Positions 1-10,000 of a DNA stretch of 64,000 nt are shown piece after piece. Numbering within the stretch: position 1 is the stretch's first letter; each line of letters starts with the position of its first letter. Under the pieces are notes generated by a model, which was given only the letters and a program-made list of their open reading frames with translations, made no database searches and was not told where the DNA came from. Source of the stretch: Sphingomonas brevis (lineage in GTDB: Bacteria; Pseudomonadota; Alphaproteobacteria; Sphingomonadales; Sphingomonadaceae); NCBI RefSeq assembly GCF_023516505.1, contig NZ_JAMGBB010000001.1:2155001-2219000 (forward strand). The letters run 5' to 3'. Both the position numbers and the translations under genes were made by a program.

Positions 1-868
1 CGAGAGCGGCGCTGCTGCCGAACGCCCGGGCAAATCGCGGAAACAGCCTGTCCGCCAGCCAGAACAGGACGATTGCCGCGATTGAGTAGAAGAGGATCCC
101 GAGCCAGGTGTGCTCAAGCACATAATGGCCGATCTCGTGGCCGGTCACCGCGCGCACTTCATCCAGCGACGCACTCTTCAATGCCACGTCGGAAATCGCC
201 ACGCGCGCCGTGCTGCCGACGCCGCCGGCATTGGCGGTGAAATTATTCGACTGGCGAGAGCCATCGTACATGAACACTTGGCTTGGCGGCACGCCGGCAC
301 GTCCCGCCATCTCGACCACCGCGTCGCGCACCTGGCCCGGCGGCACCGGCTCATATTTGTTGAACAGGGGCTCGATCAGCACCGGCGACAGCAGGATGAC
401 GAATGCCAAGCCGCCTGCGACCAGCCCGCCCGACCATAGCCACCAGCGCTTGCCCGTTTTGCGGATCAGCCAATAGACGCCGATCATGAACAACGCACCG
501 ATCGAGGAGGTGATCAGCGTCGAGAGAGACAGCTGCCCCAGGAAATCGCCGATCGGCTGGCTCGTGCGCCCATAGCCCTTTTCGCGAAACCAGCTGGCAT
601 AGATCGTCCACGGCAGCGAAAGCACGGCCGACACCAGAAAATAGATCAGGCTGACCAAAAATGCCCGCACATGGTGCCGACGTTCGGGGAGCCGCTTGTC
701 GATCCGCTCAAGCACGCCCGATTTGACGATCAGCCAGGTAACGATGCCGGCGACTACCAGGCCCCACAACAGCATCCATTCCTTGCCGATGGTGTAATCG
801 TGCGCCTTTTGCAGGGCGGCAGGCCCAAGGCTATCGATATACCGTGCGGTCGCTGCTTCGACGTTCAT
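1..868 (-). CDS. Ste24-type M48 zinc endopeptidase, 3' end cut by window
   Basis: The frame starts at the ATG at 868, behind a strong GGGGAGGAA ribosome binding site, and runs off the left edge after 289 codons. The N-terminus has several hydrophobic helices, including stretches around residues 30-45 and 65-85. Near residues 240-250 it reads VTGHEIGHYV, the HExxH zinc site of gluzincin peptidases, preceded by a region with the FNKYEPV and SRQSNNFTANAGG segments typical of CAAX-protease-like Ste24 enzymes. Members are membrane-embedded and cleave membrane or exported proteins. It lies 64 bases downstream of the CHAT gene on the same strand, so it could be the last cistron of the two-partner secretion operon, but it may simply be a neighbour. 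The family call is secure; its substrate is unknown. Confidence 0.9.
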   Translation of the reverse strand, partial: MNVEAATARYIDSLGPAALQKAHDYTIGKEWMLLWGLVVAGIVTWLIVKSGVLERIDKRLPERRHHVRAFLVSLIYFLVSAVLSLPWTIYASWFREKGYGRTSQPIGDFLGQLSLSTLITSSIGALFMIGVYWLIRKTGKRWWLWSGGLVAGGLAFVILLSPVLIEPLFNKYEPVPPGQVRDAVVEMAGRAGVPPSQVFMYDGSRQSNNFTANAGGVGSTARVAISDVALKSASLDEVRAVTGHEIGHYVLEHTWLGILFYSIAAIVLFWLADRLFPRFARAFGSSAAL

Positions 869-932
869 CGCAATTCCTCCCCCTGCGACAGTAAGGGGAC
901 CGTAATGAAATTGGCGCGGGCCGCAACGCTTC

Positions 933-3900
933 TTATTGGCCTGTCGGCGCGATGCTCCCGGCGGCAATCGCCGTTGTCGGGATCAACGGCTTGGCGCCGT
1001 CGCCGAGGATGATGAACGCCGCCCAATAGAAAGGATGCGACGTCCGGGGATCGTCCATCAATTTTTCCTGGGCCTGCTCCAGCGCCAGCGCCAGCGGCTG
1101 CCCGGGCTGGGCATTGACCATCCCGCCGACGAGCCGCTTGGTAGCGTCAAATTGTTCGGGCACCGGCCAATGGCTGGCGACGACCGACCGCGCGCCCGCG
1201 CCGACGAAAGCGCGCACCAGCCCGTCGAGCGCATAATTGCCGCCGGTGGCGATGCCGGCCTCGCGGCTCACCGCCGCTGTCGCCGATCCGGCGGTGTCGC
1301 AAGCCGACAGGATCACGACATCGGCATCGAGCTTCAGGTCGAAGATTTCGCGGAAGCTCAGCAAGCCATCCGAGCCGTCGGGGGCGAAGCTGGTGAGAAG
1401 TGCCGGCCGGGCCGGGCAATCCGGACGCGGCGCAGTGACCAGTCCGTGCGTGGCGAAATGCAGCACGCGATAATTGTCGAGCCCTTCGCTGGACTGGAGC
1501 AGGGCGGCGTCGTTGAACGCGGCTCCCGTCACCAATCGGCTGCGGTCTGGCCCGAACCGTGCCTCGGCCAGTTTCAGTTCAGCCGCGGAGATCGGTTGCT
1601 GCCACATGGCGATCGGCCAGTCGCACTCGTCGGCGACCGCCGCCATCGGCCGGCTGAATGCGACCGCATTTTCGCCCAGTCCGAGATAGGCCTGGCGTGC
1701 GTGGCTCGGTGCGATCGCCCGCATGTCGAGGAAGCTGCGCGGACCGACCGATATCGAAACCTGACGTCCGCGTCCGAGCCAGTCGACTCCCGTGAAGTCG
1801 AACTCGTCGGCATTGGGCCGCGCGATCCGGGCGGCATAGGCGTCCACGCTGGCCTGGGTCGCGGGAAGCAAATAGGGCGGCAGTTGCAGCATCGGCCCGT
1901 CGGGCTCGAAGATCAGGTGCTTGAGCCCGCGCACTTCGCCGTCGACCGGTCCGAACAGGGTCAGGTACATCGCCCGGGCGCGCTTCAGGTCGAACGGCTC
2001 GGTCAGTGCCTCGCCATTCTCGATCCTAACGATGCTGCCCCGAAGCGCGGTGACATCGGCCGCCATGGCGCTGCCGCTGGTCGCCAGCTTGAGCGGGCGC
2101 GCCGCCTCCTTGGTGATGGCAAGCGCGTAGATTGCCTCGCCGACCACCATCATCTTGTAATAACCTTCGCCCGGCCGCAGCGCCCCTTGCAGCTCGGCCA
2201 GCTCGACAGTCTGCGGACTGAGCACCTTGTAGCGCGGATAATCGTTGAGCTGCGCCTGCAGCCGGACCTGCTCGGCCTTGAGCGCCTCGAGGCTGGCCTT
2301 CCCCGCCGCGATCGCCTGGTCCTGCGCCGTGGTCCGTTCGGCAAGCGCCTCCAGCCGGCCGATTTCGCCTTCCTGCCGGACAATCTCGCGGGTGCGGGCG
2401 ATCGCCAATCGGAACAGCGCGCTACCCTGGTCATTGCCGGCCGAATATTGGCGGGCGAGGATCGCCTGGGTTTGCGCGACGCCGGGCCGCTGCAGCAGCT
2501 GGGCCGCGCGAAACATCGCGGCTGCCGCCGTGCCGGTACCGTCTCTCGCCAGCAGGTCGAAATAAGGGGCGAGCAAGTTGCGGAGAGCCGTCGAGCTGTC
2601 GGCCACGCTGGTACCCTGGTCGATTACCTCCCCGAACAGCGCCCGCCCGCCGGCCTCGTCGCCCGAGCGCAGCAGGAAGCCGGCCTTGCGTGCCTTGGCG
2701 GACAAGAGGGCCGGGCTGTCGGGGAAGCTGTCGGCCAATGCGGCAATCGCCGCATCGAATGCCGACACGGCCCCTGCTCGATCTCCGCGAGCCTCGGCGA
2801 CCAGCGCCCGTTCGACTTCGATTTCGCTGAGCAGCCAGCGTGCGGAAAGGACCTTGCCCTCGCGCACGCCAATTATTCGCTCGCGGGCATCCACCAGCTT
2901 CGCTTCGGCGTCGCCGAGCCGCTTTTCCTGGCGGAGGGCGATGGCGCTGAGCTCGGTTGCCTGCGCGTCGAGAATTGCCGCCCGCTCGGAGGGGGTGAGG
3001 TTGGAGCTTAGTTCGGCGACCTGTTGCCCGGTCGCGCTTTCCCGGTTGATGGCGAGACTCAGCGGCGGCGTGATCAGCCCGTTACGAATTTGCTCCGCCT
3101 GGTCGGCCTCGGCCACCGGCGCAACATTGACCGCTAACGCCGCCTCGGCGGCGGCCGGCTTGTGCTGGTTGAGCTGGTTGATCGCGCGATAGTTGCGGAT
3201 CAGGCGCTGGATCACGCCATCGCTCCGCGGGCTTGCCGCTTCGGCGCGGGCCAGCAGCCGCTCGGCCGCGCTCGAATTGCCAAGATTGGATTGCTGCAGG
3301 CCCTGGTTTGCCAGCGCTTCGGCGAGTGACGACGGTTCGTTGACGTCGCGGCCGGCCAGGTTCTCGAAAAACTCCGCACTCTCGGCGAAACGACCGGCAT
3401 TGTTGCGGGTGTAGGCTTCGACGCGCGCTCCGGCGGCGTCGAGCGAACCGGCCTGGATCCGGGCGAATGCTGCCGGGTCGCTGACTTCGGTCGTCGCGAC
3501 CTGCACCGCACCTGGCTGGGCCTTGTCGGTCACTACCGATGCCAGGGCCAGGCGAAGCGCGGGATCATAGCCCGCCAATCCCTCGGCGAGATATTGCGTC
3601 TTGCCGCGCTGGACGGAATAGCGCCGGTAATCCAGCCCGGCGGCCTCATCGCGGCAAGTGATGGCACGGACTGTACCGATTCCATCAATCGATGCCGCTT
3701 CTTCGGCCCGGCACGTCAAGGGCCCCATTGGGAGCGCGCTTGGCTCCCGGGCCAGGTCGACCGCCCGCCGGACCGCAACCACGCTGCCGATCGGTGCGGC
3801 GGCGTCGCGGCAGGTGAGCTGGTAGCCACGGTCGAAGATGCTAGTGAGGCGCGGATCGGTCGGCTTGATCTGGGCCGTGCACAATACGCCGGCATCGCCG

Positions 3901-4004
3901 ATCCGGAAGCTCGAGCGGATCGATAGCGGCGCGTCGGCCGCCTCGGCCAATGCCGGGACGAGCGCAACTCCGGCCAGCAACATCCCTGTCAGTACGCGGG
4001 TCAT
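933..4004 (-). CDS. Exported TPR/CHAT-domain caspase-like protein of the TPS locus
   Basis: This 1,023-residue protein has a signal peptide (MTRVLTGMLLAGVALVPALAEA), so it should be exported. Residues about 190-280 contain helical TPR-like repeats, and a long helical and coiled-coil region follows to about 590. The last 330 residues are a CHAT domain, a caspase-fold peptidase. The expected dyad is visible: HFATHG with His853 and LSACDTAG with Cys902, followed by the VRAFVGAGARSVVASHWPV segment typical of the family. The ATG overlaps the tpsA stop codon (ATGA), and a GAGGAG site lies inside the end of tpsA, so translation is coupled to the exoprotein. By inference it acts in the periplasm or outside the cell on the TpsA product, its transporter or a trigger protein. 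No substrate is shown by the sequence. Confidence 0.9.
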   Translation of the reverse strand: MTRVLTGMLLAGVALVPALAEAADAPLSIRSSFRIGDAGVLCTAQIKPTDPRLTSIFDRGYQLTCRDAAAPIGSVVAVRRAVDLAREPSALPMGPLTCRAEEAASIDGIGTVRAITCRDEAAGLDYRRYSVQRGKTQYLAEGLAGYDPALRLALASVVTDKAQPGAVQVATTEVSDPAAFARIQAGSLDAAGARVEAYTRNNAGRFAESAEFFENLAGRDVNEPSSLAEALANQGLQQSNLGNSSAAERLLARAEAASPRSDGVIQRLIRNYRAINQLNQHKPAAAEAALAVNVAPVAEADQAEQIRNGLITPPLSLAINRESATGQQVAELSSNLTPSERAAILDAQATELSAIALRQEKRLGDAEAKLVDARERIIGVREGKVLSARWLLSEIEVERALVAEARGDRAGAVSAFDAAIAALADSFPDSPALLSAKARKAGFLLRSGDEAGGRALFGEVIDQGTSVADSSTALRNLLAPYFDLLARDGTGTAAAAMFRAAQLLQRPGVAQTQAILARQYSAGNDQGSALFRLAIARTREIVRQEGEIGRLEALAERTTAQDQAIAAGKASLEALKAEQVRLQAQLNDYPRYKVLSPQTVELAELQGALRPGEGYYKMMVVGEAIYALAITKEAARPLKLATSGSAMAADVTALRGSIVRIENGEALTEPFDLKRARAMYLTLFGPVDGEVRGLKHLIFEPDGPMLQLPPYLLPATQASVDAYAARIARPNADEFDFTGVDWLGRGRQVSISVGPRSFLDMRAIAPSHARQAYLGLGENAVAFSRPMAAVADECDWPIAMWQQPISAAELKLAEARFGPDRSRLVTGAAFNDAALLQSSEGLDNYRVLHFATHGLVTAPRPDCPARPALLTSFAPDGSDGLLSFREIFDLKLDADVVILSACDTAGSATAAVSREAGIATGGNYALDGLVRAFVGAGARSVVASHWPVPEQFDATKRLVGGMVNAQPGQPLALALEQAQEKLMDDPRTSHPFYWAAFIILGDGAKPLIPTTAIAAGSIAPTGQ

Positions 4005-7000
4005 TGCTGCGTCTCCTCTTTACACGGAACCGTCGGCTGGTCTCCGCCGGTCGGGCAGCCGGCGGGCGTTTCCATCAGCGCCGGGTTGCCGCTGCCCGAG
4101 ACCGGATCGTCGATGTCGCCCTGATCGCCCAACGCGCTCGTATCGAACAGCGGCACTGGCGGCTCGATCGGGCTGGTCGCGCCATCCTCGGTGAAGTCGC
4201 TATTGTCGTCGATGAAGTCCTCATTCCCGAACAGGGGCGGCGGCAGCAGCCCTTCGTCGATCAGTTCAAATTCTTCCGGCAGACCCGGCGTCGGCGTGAA
4301 GTCCGGCGGGAATGGCGGCTCCGGCGGCTGCGCGACGCACGGCCCGACCAGGAGGCAGCCGTTTATCGTGCTGTTGTCGGTAAATGCGGTGATGTCGCCC
4401 TGGGACTCGACCAATGTATCGCGGACGTCGATTCCGGTCAGCGTGCCGCCCTCGGTGACAATCTGGCCGTTGATGATGAGGTCGATCGTGCCGGGGGGTG
4501 CCGTTGGGCCTTCTCCGTCGCCAAGCAGGGACTGGTCGCTGACGACAAAGCCGGCGGGAATATCCTCGGTGCCTGTATTCTGGACATAGAGGGTATTCAG
4601 CTCACCTGCGCCGGCATCGCCGAATACAATGTCGATGCTGGCGGCACGGATGACGCCGTCAGGCCGTTGGACCGCGGCCGGCGCGTTGAGGTCGTCCTGG
4701 TAGCCGTCATATTGCGGGTCGTCGGCCAGCTGGTCGAGGATATCGCCGCTGGCGACGTGGATATGGGCGGCATTGAGGAACAGCTCGCCGCCCAGGACAC
4801 CGGGCGCGCTTTCCAGGCTGAGCAGTCCGGTTTCGGCGTCGAGCTCGAACGTGCCGGTGGTGAAACCGACCGACTGGGTAGTGCCCATGTTGGTGAACAT
4901 CATGTCGCCCAGGATCCGGATCGAACCAGCGGCGCTCTCGGTCTCGCTGTCCCCGGTGATGAACTCATAATCGTGAATGGCTTCCCCATCGGAACCGTCG
5001 ACGCTTAGGTCGCCAATCAGCATCAGCGGGGCCGCGCCCAGCCCGGCGTCGGCGATGACCGTGATGTCATTGGCATGCAGCCGGTCATATTCCGCGTCGG
5101 ACAGCTGGTAACCGCCGCCACCGACTCCGTCCCCGACCACGGTTCGAACGGCGTTGGTCGACACCAGGGCGATATCGCCTGCGCTGATCGAACCGTTGGC
5201 GGTGATATCGATGTCGTCCGACGTGACCTGAACGTCGCCGGCCGACCATGCGCCGTCGATGGTCGCGGTGCCGCCGGCGGTCGCATCGATGTCGCTGGCG
5301 CCGACCGCGCGCGCCGTCAGGTTGGTGCCGGCGGAAGCCTGGAAGAACCCGGCCGCACTGGCATCGCCGATCTCGATCGCGCCGGTGTCGGCGGTCAGCA
5401 GTATATAATCGCCGGAGTCGATGTCTTCGCTCGTAAGGCTGGTCCCGGCGTGACCTTCGACGAATGTCAGCGCGTCGATGAAGCCGGTCCCGATGCTCCC
5501 CGCTGCCTGCAAGTAAACGCCATCGATCGAGCTGATGTCGCCGGTCAAAATATCGCCGCCGGATTCCAGCGTAATACTGGCGCCCGGGAACAATAATGTG
5601 CCGATCCCGCCGCCGAACAGCTGGAAGATCTGGGTCGTCAGGTCGCCGGTTGTGATGTCGCCGCCGGCCAACAGGTCGATCGATCCGGCCGCGATGTCGC
5701 CGGTGAGGATCGAACCGCCGGCATCCATCTCGACGCTGTCGAACGCGAAGATATCGCTGGTGTCGATGCCGGTTCCCGCCGTGATCTGCAGCAGTCCGGT
5801 ATCGATCGTCCCGGCAGTAACCGACGTCGTGGAATCGAGGCTGGCGCTGTTGCCGGCATTGATGTTGCCGGTCGAAATCGACGCCGCGCCGACCTGCAAT
5901 TGGCCGGTCGAAATCGCACCGGCCACATTATAGGCGCCGCCGCTGCGGACCGGCGATTGCGCGAACACCGCGGCGGGATCGAAATTCTCCACACCGCCAT
6001 TGTCGAGGAACATTTGCACATCGCCATGATAGACTCTGCCGTCCCCCGGCGTCGTGATCGACACGATATTGGTGTCGCCGCCGACCATGGTCAGTACGTC
6101 CGTACCGGCATTGAGCGCGCCGGTGGTGAGGTTGCCAAGAGTCGCGAAGCCGATTGCTTCGTCGGCATCGACATCGCCGACCTGGATCGACGTCGCCGAT
6201 GCGAACCCGGCGGCGAAGCCGTCTTCGGCCGCTCCGCCCGCCTGGAGGATCCCGACATTGATGTCGCCCAGGACGATCGTGCCGCCGGCATCGCCGCTCG
6301 CGTGCGTTCCTATGACGAGATCGCCGCCCAGCACATTGCCGCCGGCGCTGAAATCAAAATCGTCCGCTGCCACGTCGCCGAAGCTGATGTTGCCGGGCGC
6401 GTCGAGATCGATCGAGCTTCCAGCGGACAAATCGCCGAGCGCGACATTGCCGTTATTCGACAATATTTCGATGAAAGTGCCGGCGTTGACATCGGCCAGC
6501 GTAACGTCGCCGAAGCCGTTTGCGATTACCGATCCCGATGCGGTCAGCGTACCTCCGTCGATCGTTCCGCCAGCCTGCAGGAATATGTCGCCGGCGCTGC
6601 TGGTCGCATCCTTGATGTCGATCAGGCCGGGCGCGACGAGATTGAGCGAATCGGTCGAGACCAGATGCGCGTCGATCACCAAATCCTGTCCGGTAGTCAG
6701 GTTGAACGTATCAGCCGTGATCGCGCCAATGGCCGGCGGTGGTACAGTACGGTTGGGGTCGTGAATGAAGTTGGCTGCCGAAACCGTAAAGCCGGTCGCG
6801 CTGGCGGTGCCGTTATTGGTGTAGACCGAAATGACTCCGTCGGTGTTGAACGCGAAGTCGCCCAAAACGGTGAGGCTGCCGTTGATCACCTGGATCGTAT
6901 CGTTGGCCAGGTCGGCGATCTGACCATCGGCGACCACGTCGATCTGCACCGACAAGGCCGTCGCGTCGCCATTGATGACATAGAAGCCGCTGCCGCCTTC

Positions 7001-10000
7001 CATCAGGCTGGCGCCAGGGGTCGAGCCACTGCCTCCAGTTGAAGTTGAGGTGCCGATAATCGAGCCGGCGTTCAGCGTGCCGCGCAGCGTGGCGTCGCCC
7101 GGCCGGTTCACCACCACCACCGCGACCTCGTCGCTTTCGGCGTTGCCGCCAGCGCCATCGACCGCGCCTAAACCGCCGTTGCCGCCGGTCGCGTCGGCGG
7201 TCAGCAAGATGCTGGACAGGACGACGGTGCCGCCACGTACTTGGAGCGACGCGGTGCCGCCCTCGACGCTTCCGCCTGCGCCGCCATTGCCATCGGCGCC
7301 GGCCGTGCCTGCAGGAGTGCCGGATCCCGCCGCCCCGCCGAACCCTCCCGCGCCGCCATCGCCGCCGACCGCGCTCGCCGTGATTGCCATGAAGACGAAG
7401 TTTGCAGTGCCGTCGTTGATGCCGGGGGCGAGTCCATTGCCCAATTCGACGCCAGTCGTGGCGAAGCCGCCAAAGGCGTCGCCGCCCGCGCCGCCGGTGC
7501 CGCCGGCACCGCCATTGCCACCCGCGCCGGAGCTGCCGTCGCCACCAATGCCGCCATTGCCACCCGCGCCACCGAAGCCCCCGGTGCCGCTGGCCTCGAC
7601 AAATCCGAAGTCCAGGGTGATGGTGCCATTGCCGACCGAGCCGGTGATCGCCGCGACGCCGCCGGTCCCGGTGCCGCCATTGCCGCCATTGCCGCCGGCC
7701 GTTCCGTTGGTGCCGGAATTGCCGCCCACGCCATCGATTCCGGAAATTCCGTCCCCGCCATCGCCGCCAAAGCCGCTGGCGCTGACCGTGCCGAGCGACT
7801 CGACGCCCTGGACGGTAACGGAGCTTGGGGCGGTGTTGCCATTTGCGGCGTGGATCGAGGCCCAGCCGCCGGCCCCGTCGCCGCCATTGCCACCGTTGGC
7901 TCCGGAACCGCCGAAGCCGTCGGCGAAAGAGCTCGCTGACCCGCTGATGACGAGATTGCTGTTCTGCGCGTAAATGTGAGCGCCGTTTATCTGGCCGCCG
8001 AAATAGTCGCCGCCGCCGGTGCCGTTGCCGCCGGTGGTGCCGTTGCCGCCGAAGCCCGAGACATTGACCAACGCGGTTCCGTTGATGGTGATGTCGCCAC
8101 CGCTGGCGTTGATCCGGGCGGTCCCGCCGGTGCCATTGCCGCCCGTACCGCTTTCGCTGTCGCCGCCAGTGCCGCTTGCGTCGACGAACAAGCTGCCGAA
8201 GGACGCCGTTCCTGCCAGGGCGGTGAAGCGAGCGACTCCGCCCAGGCCGTTGCCGCCGGTGCCGCCATTGCCAAACGAGCTTCCGCCAAAGCCGCTGGCG
8301 TCGAGTTCCGATGTGCCGGTGACCGTGAGCGTACCGCCGGTCGCGGCGGTAAAGGCATCGACCAGGCCGCCAGTGCCATTGCCGGCTACTCCGCCATTGG
8401 TTTGCCAGCCGCCATTGCCGATCGCGTCGAGCCTGAGATCGCTCAGCAAGGCCACGGCAGCGCCATTCTGGACCCCCAGCCTGGCGGTGCCGCCCTGGCC
8501 GTTGCCGCCGGCGCCGGCATAGCCGTCGCTTCCGGTGCCGTTCGCGGTTCCGGTCAATACTCCGTCGACCGACAGCAGAGCGTTTGCATTGCCGATCGCT
8601 TCGATGGTCACCAGGCCGCCGGTGCCGTTGCCGCCTGTGCCGCCGCAGTCATTGCAATCGCCAAAGGAGAAGCCGCCCAGCCCGTCCGCGCTCAGCCCAA
8701 CGTCGCTGTCGGCATTGAGCGTCGCGCCATTGGCCCGGAACAAGACCGTCCCGCCGACCCCGGCGCCGCCCTGCGAGCCGTCGCTGAAATAATGACCCCC
8801 CTGGCCGTCTGCGCGGCCGGTCACGATTCCCGTCAGCGTCATCGTGCCGCCATTGGCGGCAATGATTTCGGTCTGCCCGCCGGTGCCGACGCCGCCGGCC
8901 GAGGAGCCCTGGTTGGTGAATCCGCCGCGACCCTGAGCCTCGGCATCGGTATCGTCATCGACCGTCACTGTCCCGCCGTTCGCGCGGAGCAGGACATGCC
9001 CCCCGGTTCCGGCACCGCCCGTGCCGTTGAAGGCGTCGCCGCCATCGCCGTCCGCGTGGAGCGCAAGCTCGAAGATGTCGGCGGTTCCGCCCCCGGAAGC
9101 CTCGACGAAGACGTCGCCACCGGTGGCGATGCCGCCGGCGATCAGGTCGCCGCCGGAATCACCCCCAAAACCGTCAGCCGATCCGCTGAGGAAGCCGGTG
9201 TTGAGCGATCCTGCGGATGTGACCTGGATATTGACCCAGCCGCCGTCGCCCACGCCGCCGGTTACGCCGCTGCCGCCGAAGCCGTCGGCATTGAGCAGGG
9301 TCACCTCGCCGTTCAGGTTGATGGTGCTGGCCGCGCCGCTGAAGCTCAGTCCGATGTACCCGCCGGTGCCCGATCCGCCCTGGCCGCCGATCGTGTCGTT
9401 GTCGACTCCGAAGCCGCCATTCCCCTGGGCATCGGCAATCAGGTCGCTGTTGACCGTGATCGTTCCGCCGTCGCCGCTGACCAGCTGGATATTGCCGCCA
9501 AGGCCATTGCCGCCGGCCATGTCGCCGCCGCCGCCTTCGCCATTGGCAGTCAGGCTCACATTCTGCAGGGTCAGCTGGTTTCCGGTGCCGGTCACTGCCT
9601 GGAGAAGGATGATCCCTCCGGTCCCGTTACCGCCGGTAATTTGGCATGAAGAGCAATCGTCGCCGACGCTTCCGCCGAGAGCCCTCGCCGAAACCGACAC
9701 CGAGCCTCCGACCGTAAGGTTTGCACCGCTGCCGCCATTGGCGAGGATATGGGCAATGCCGCCGGTGGCATTGCCGCCGGCCAGTTGGAATCCGGTCACG
9801 CTGCCGCCTTCGGCGTCGACATTGATGTCGAGGCTGCCGGCGATGTCGATTGTGCCGCCCGAGCTGGTCTGGACGATCGCCGTGCCGCCAGTCGCATTGC
9901 CGCCATTGATGTCGGCGCCCGCGGCGCCGAAGCTCTTGGCCGAAATAAATACATTGCCGCCGATCGTCAGTGTCGAGTTGCTGATCGTCGACAGGCGGAA

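Noticed and set aside
936-3011. 691-codon plus-strand open frame
   Set aside because: It lies opposite the CHAT gene; its Arg-rich product shows no domain and the minus strand encodes a clear caspase-fold protein.
7976-9649. Long plus-strand open frames opposite tpsA, including one of 557 codons
   Set aside because: They mirror glycine codons of a GC-rich repetitive gene; their products are Ala/Pro-rich, without start signals or recognisable motifs, while tpsA has a signal peptide, TPS domain and good ribosome binding site.
7100-9900. CRISPR-like direct repeats
   Set aside because: The repeated blocks keep a reading frame and vary in length without uniform spacers; they are coding repeats.
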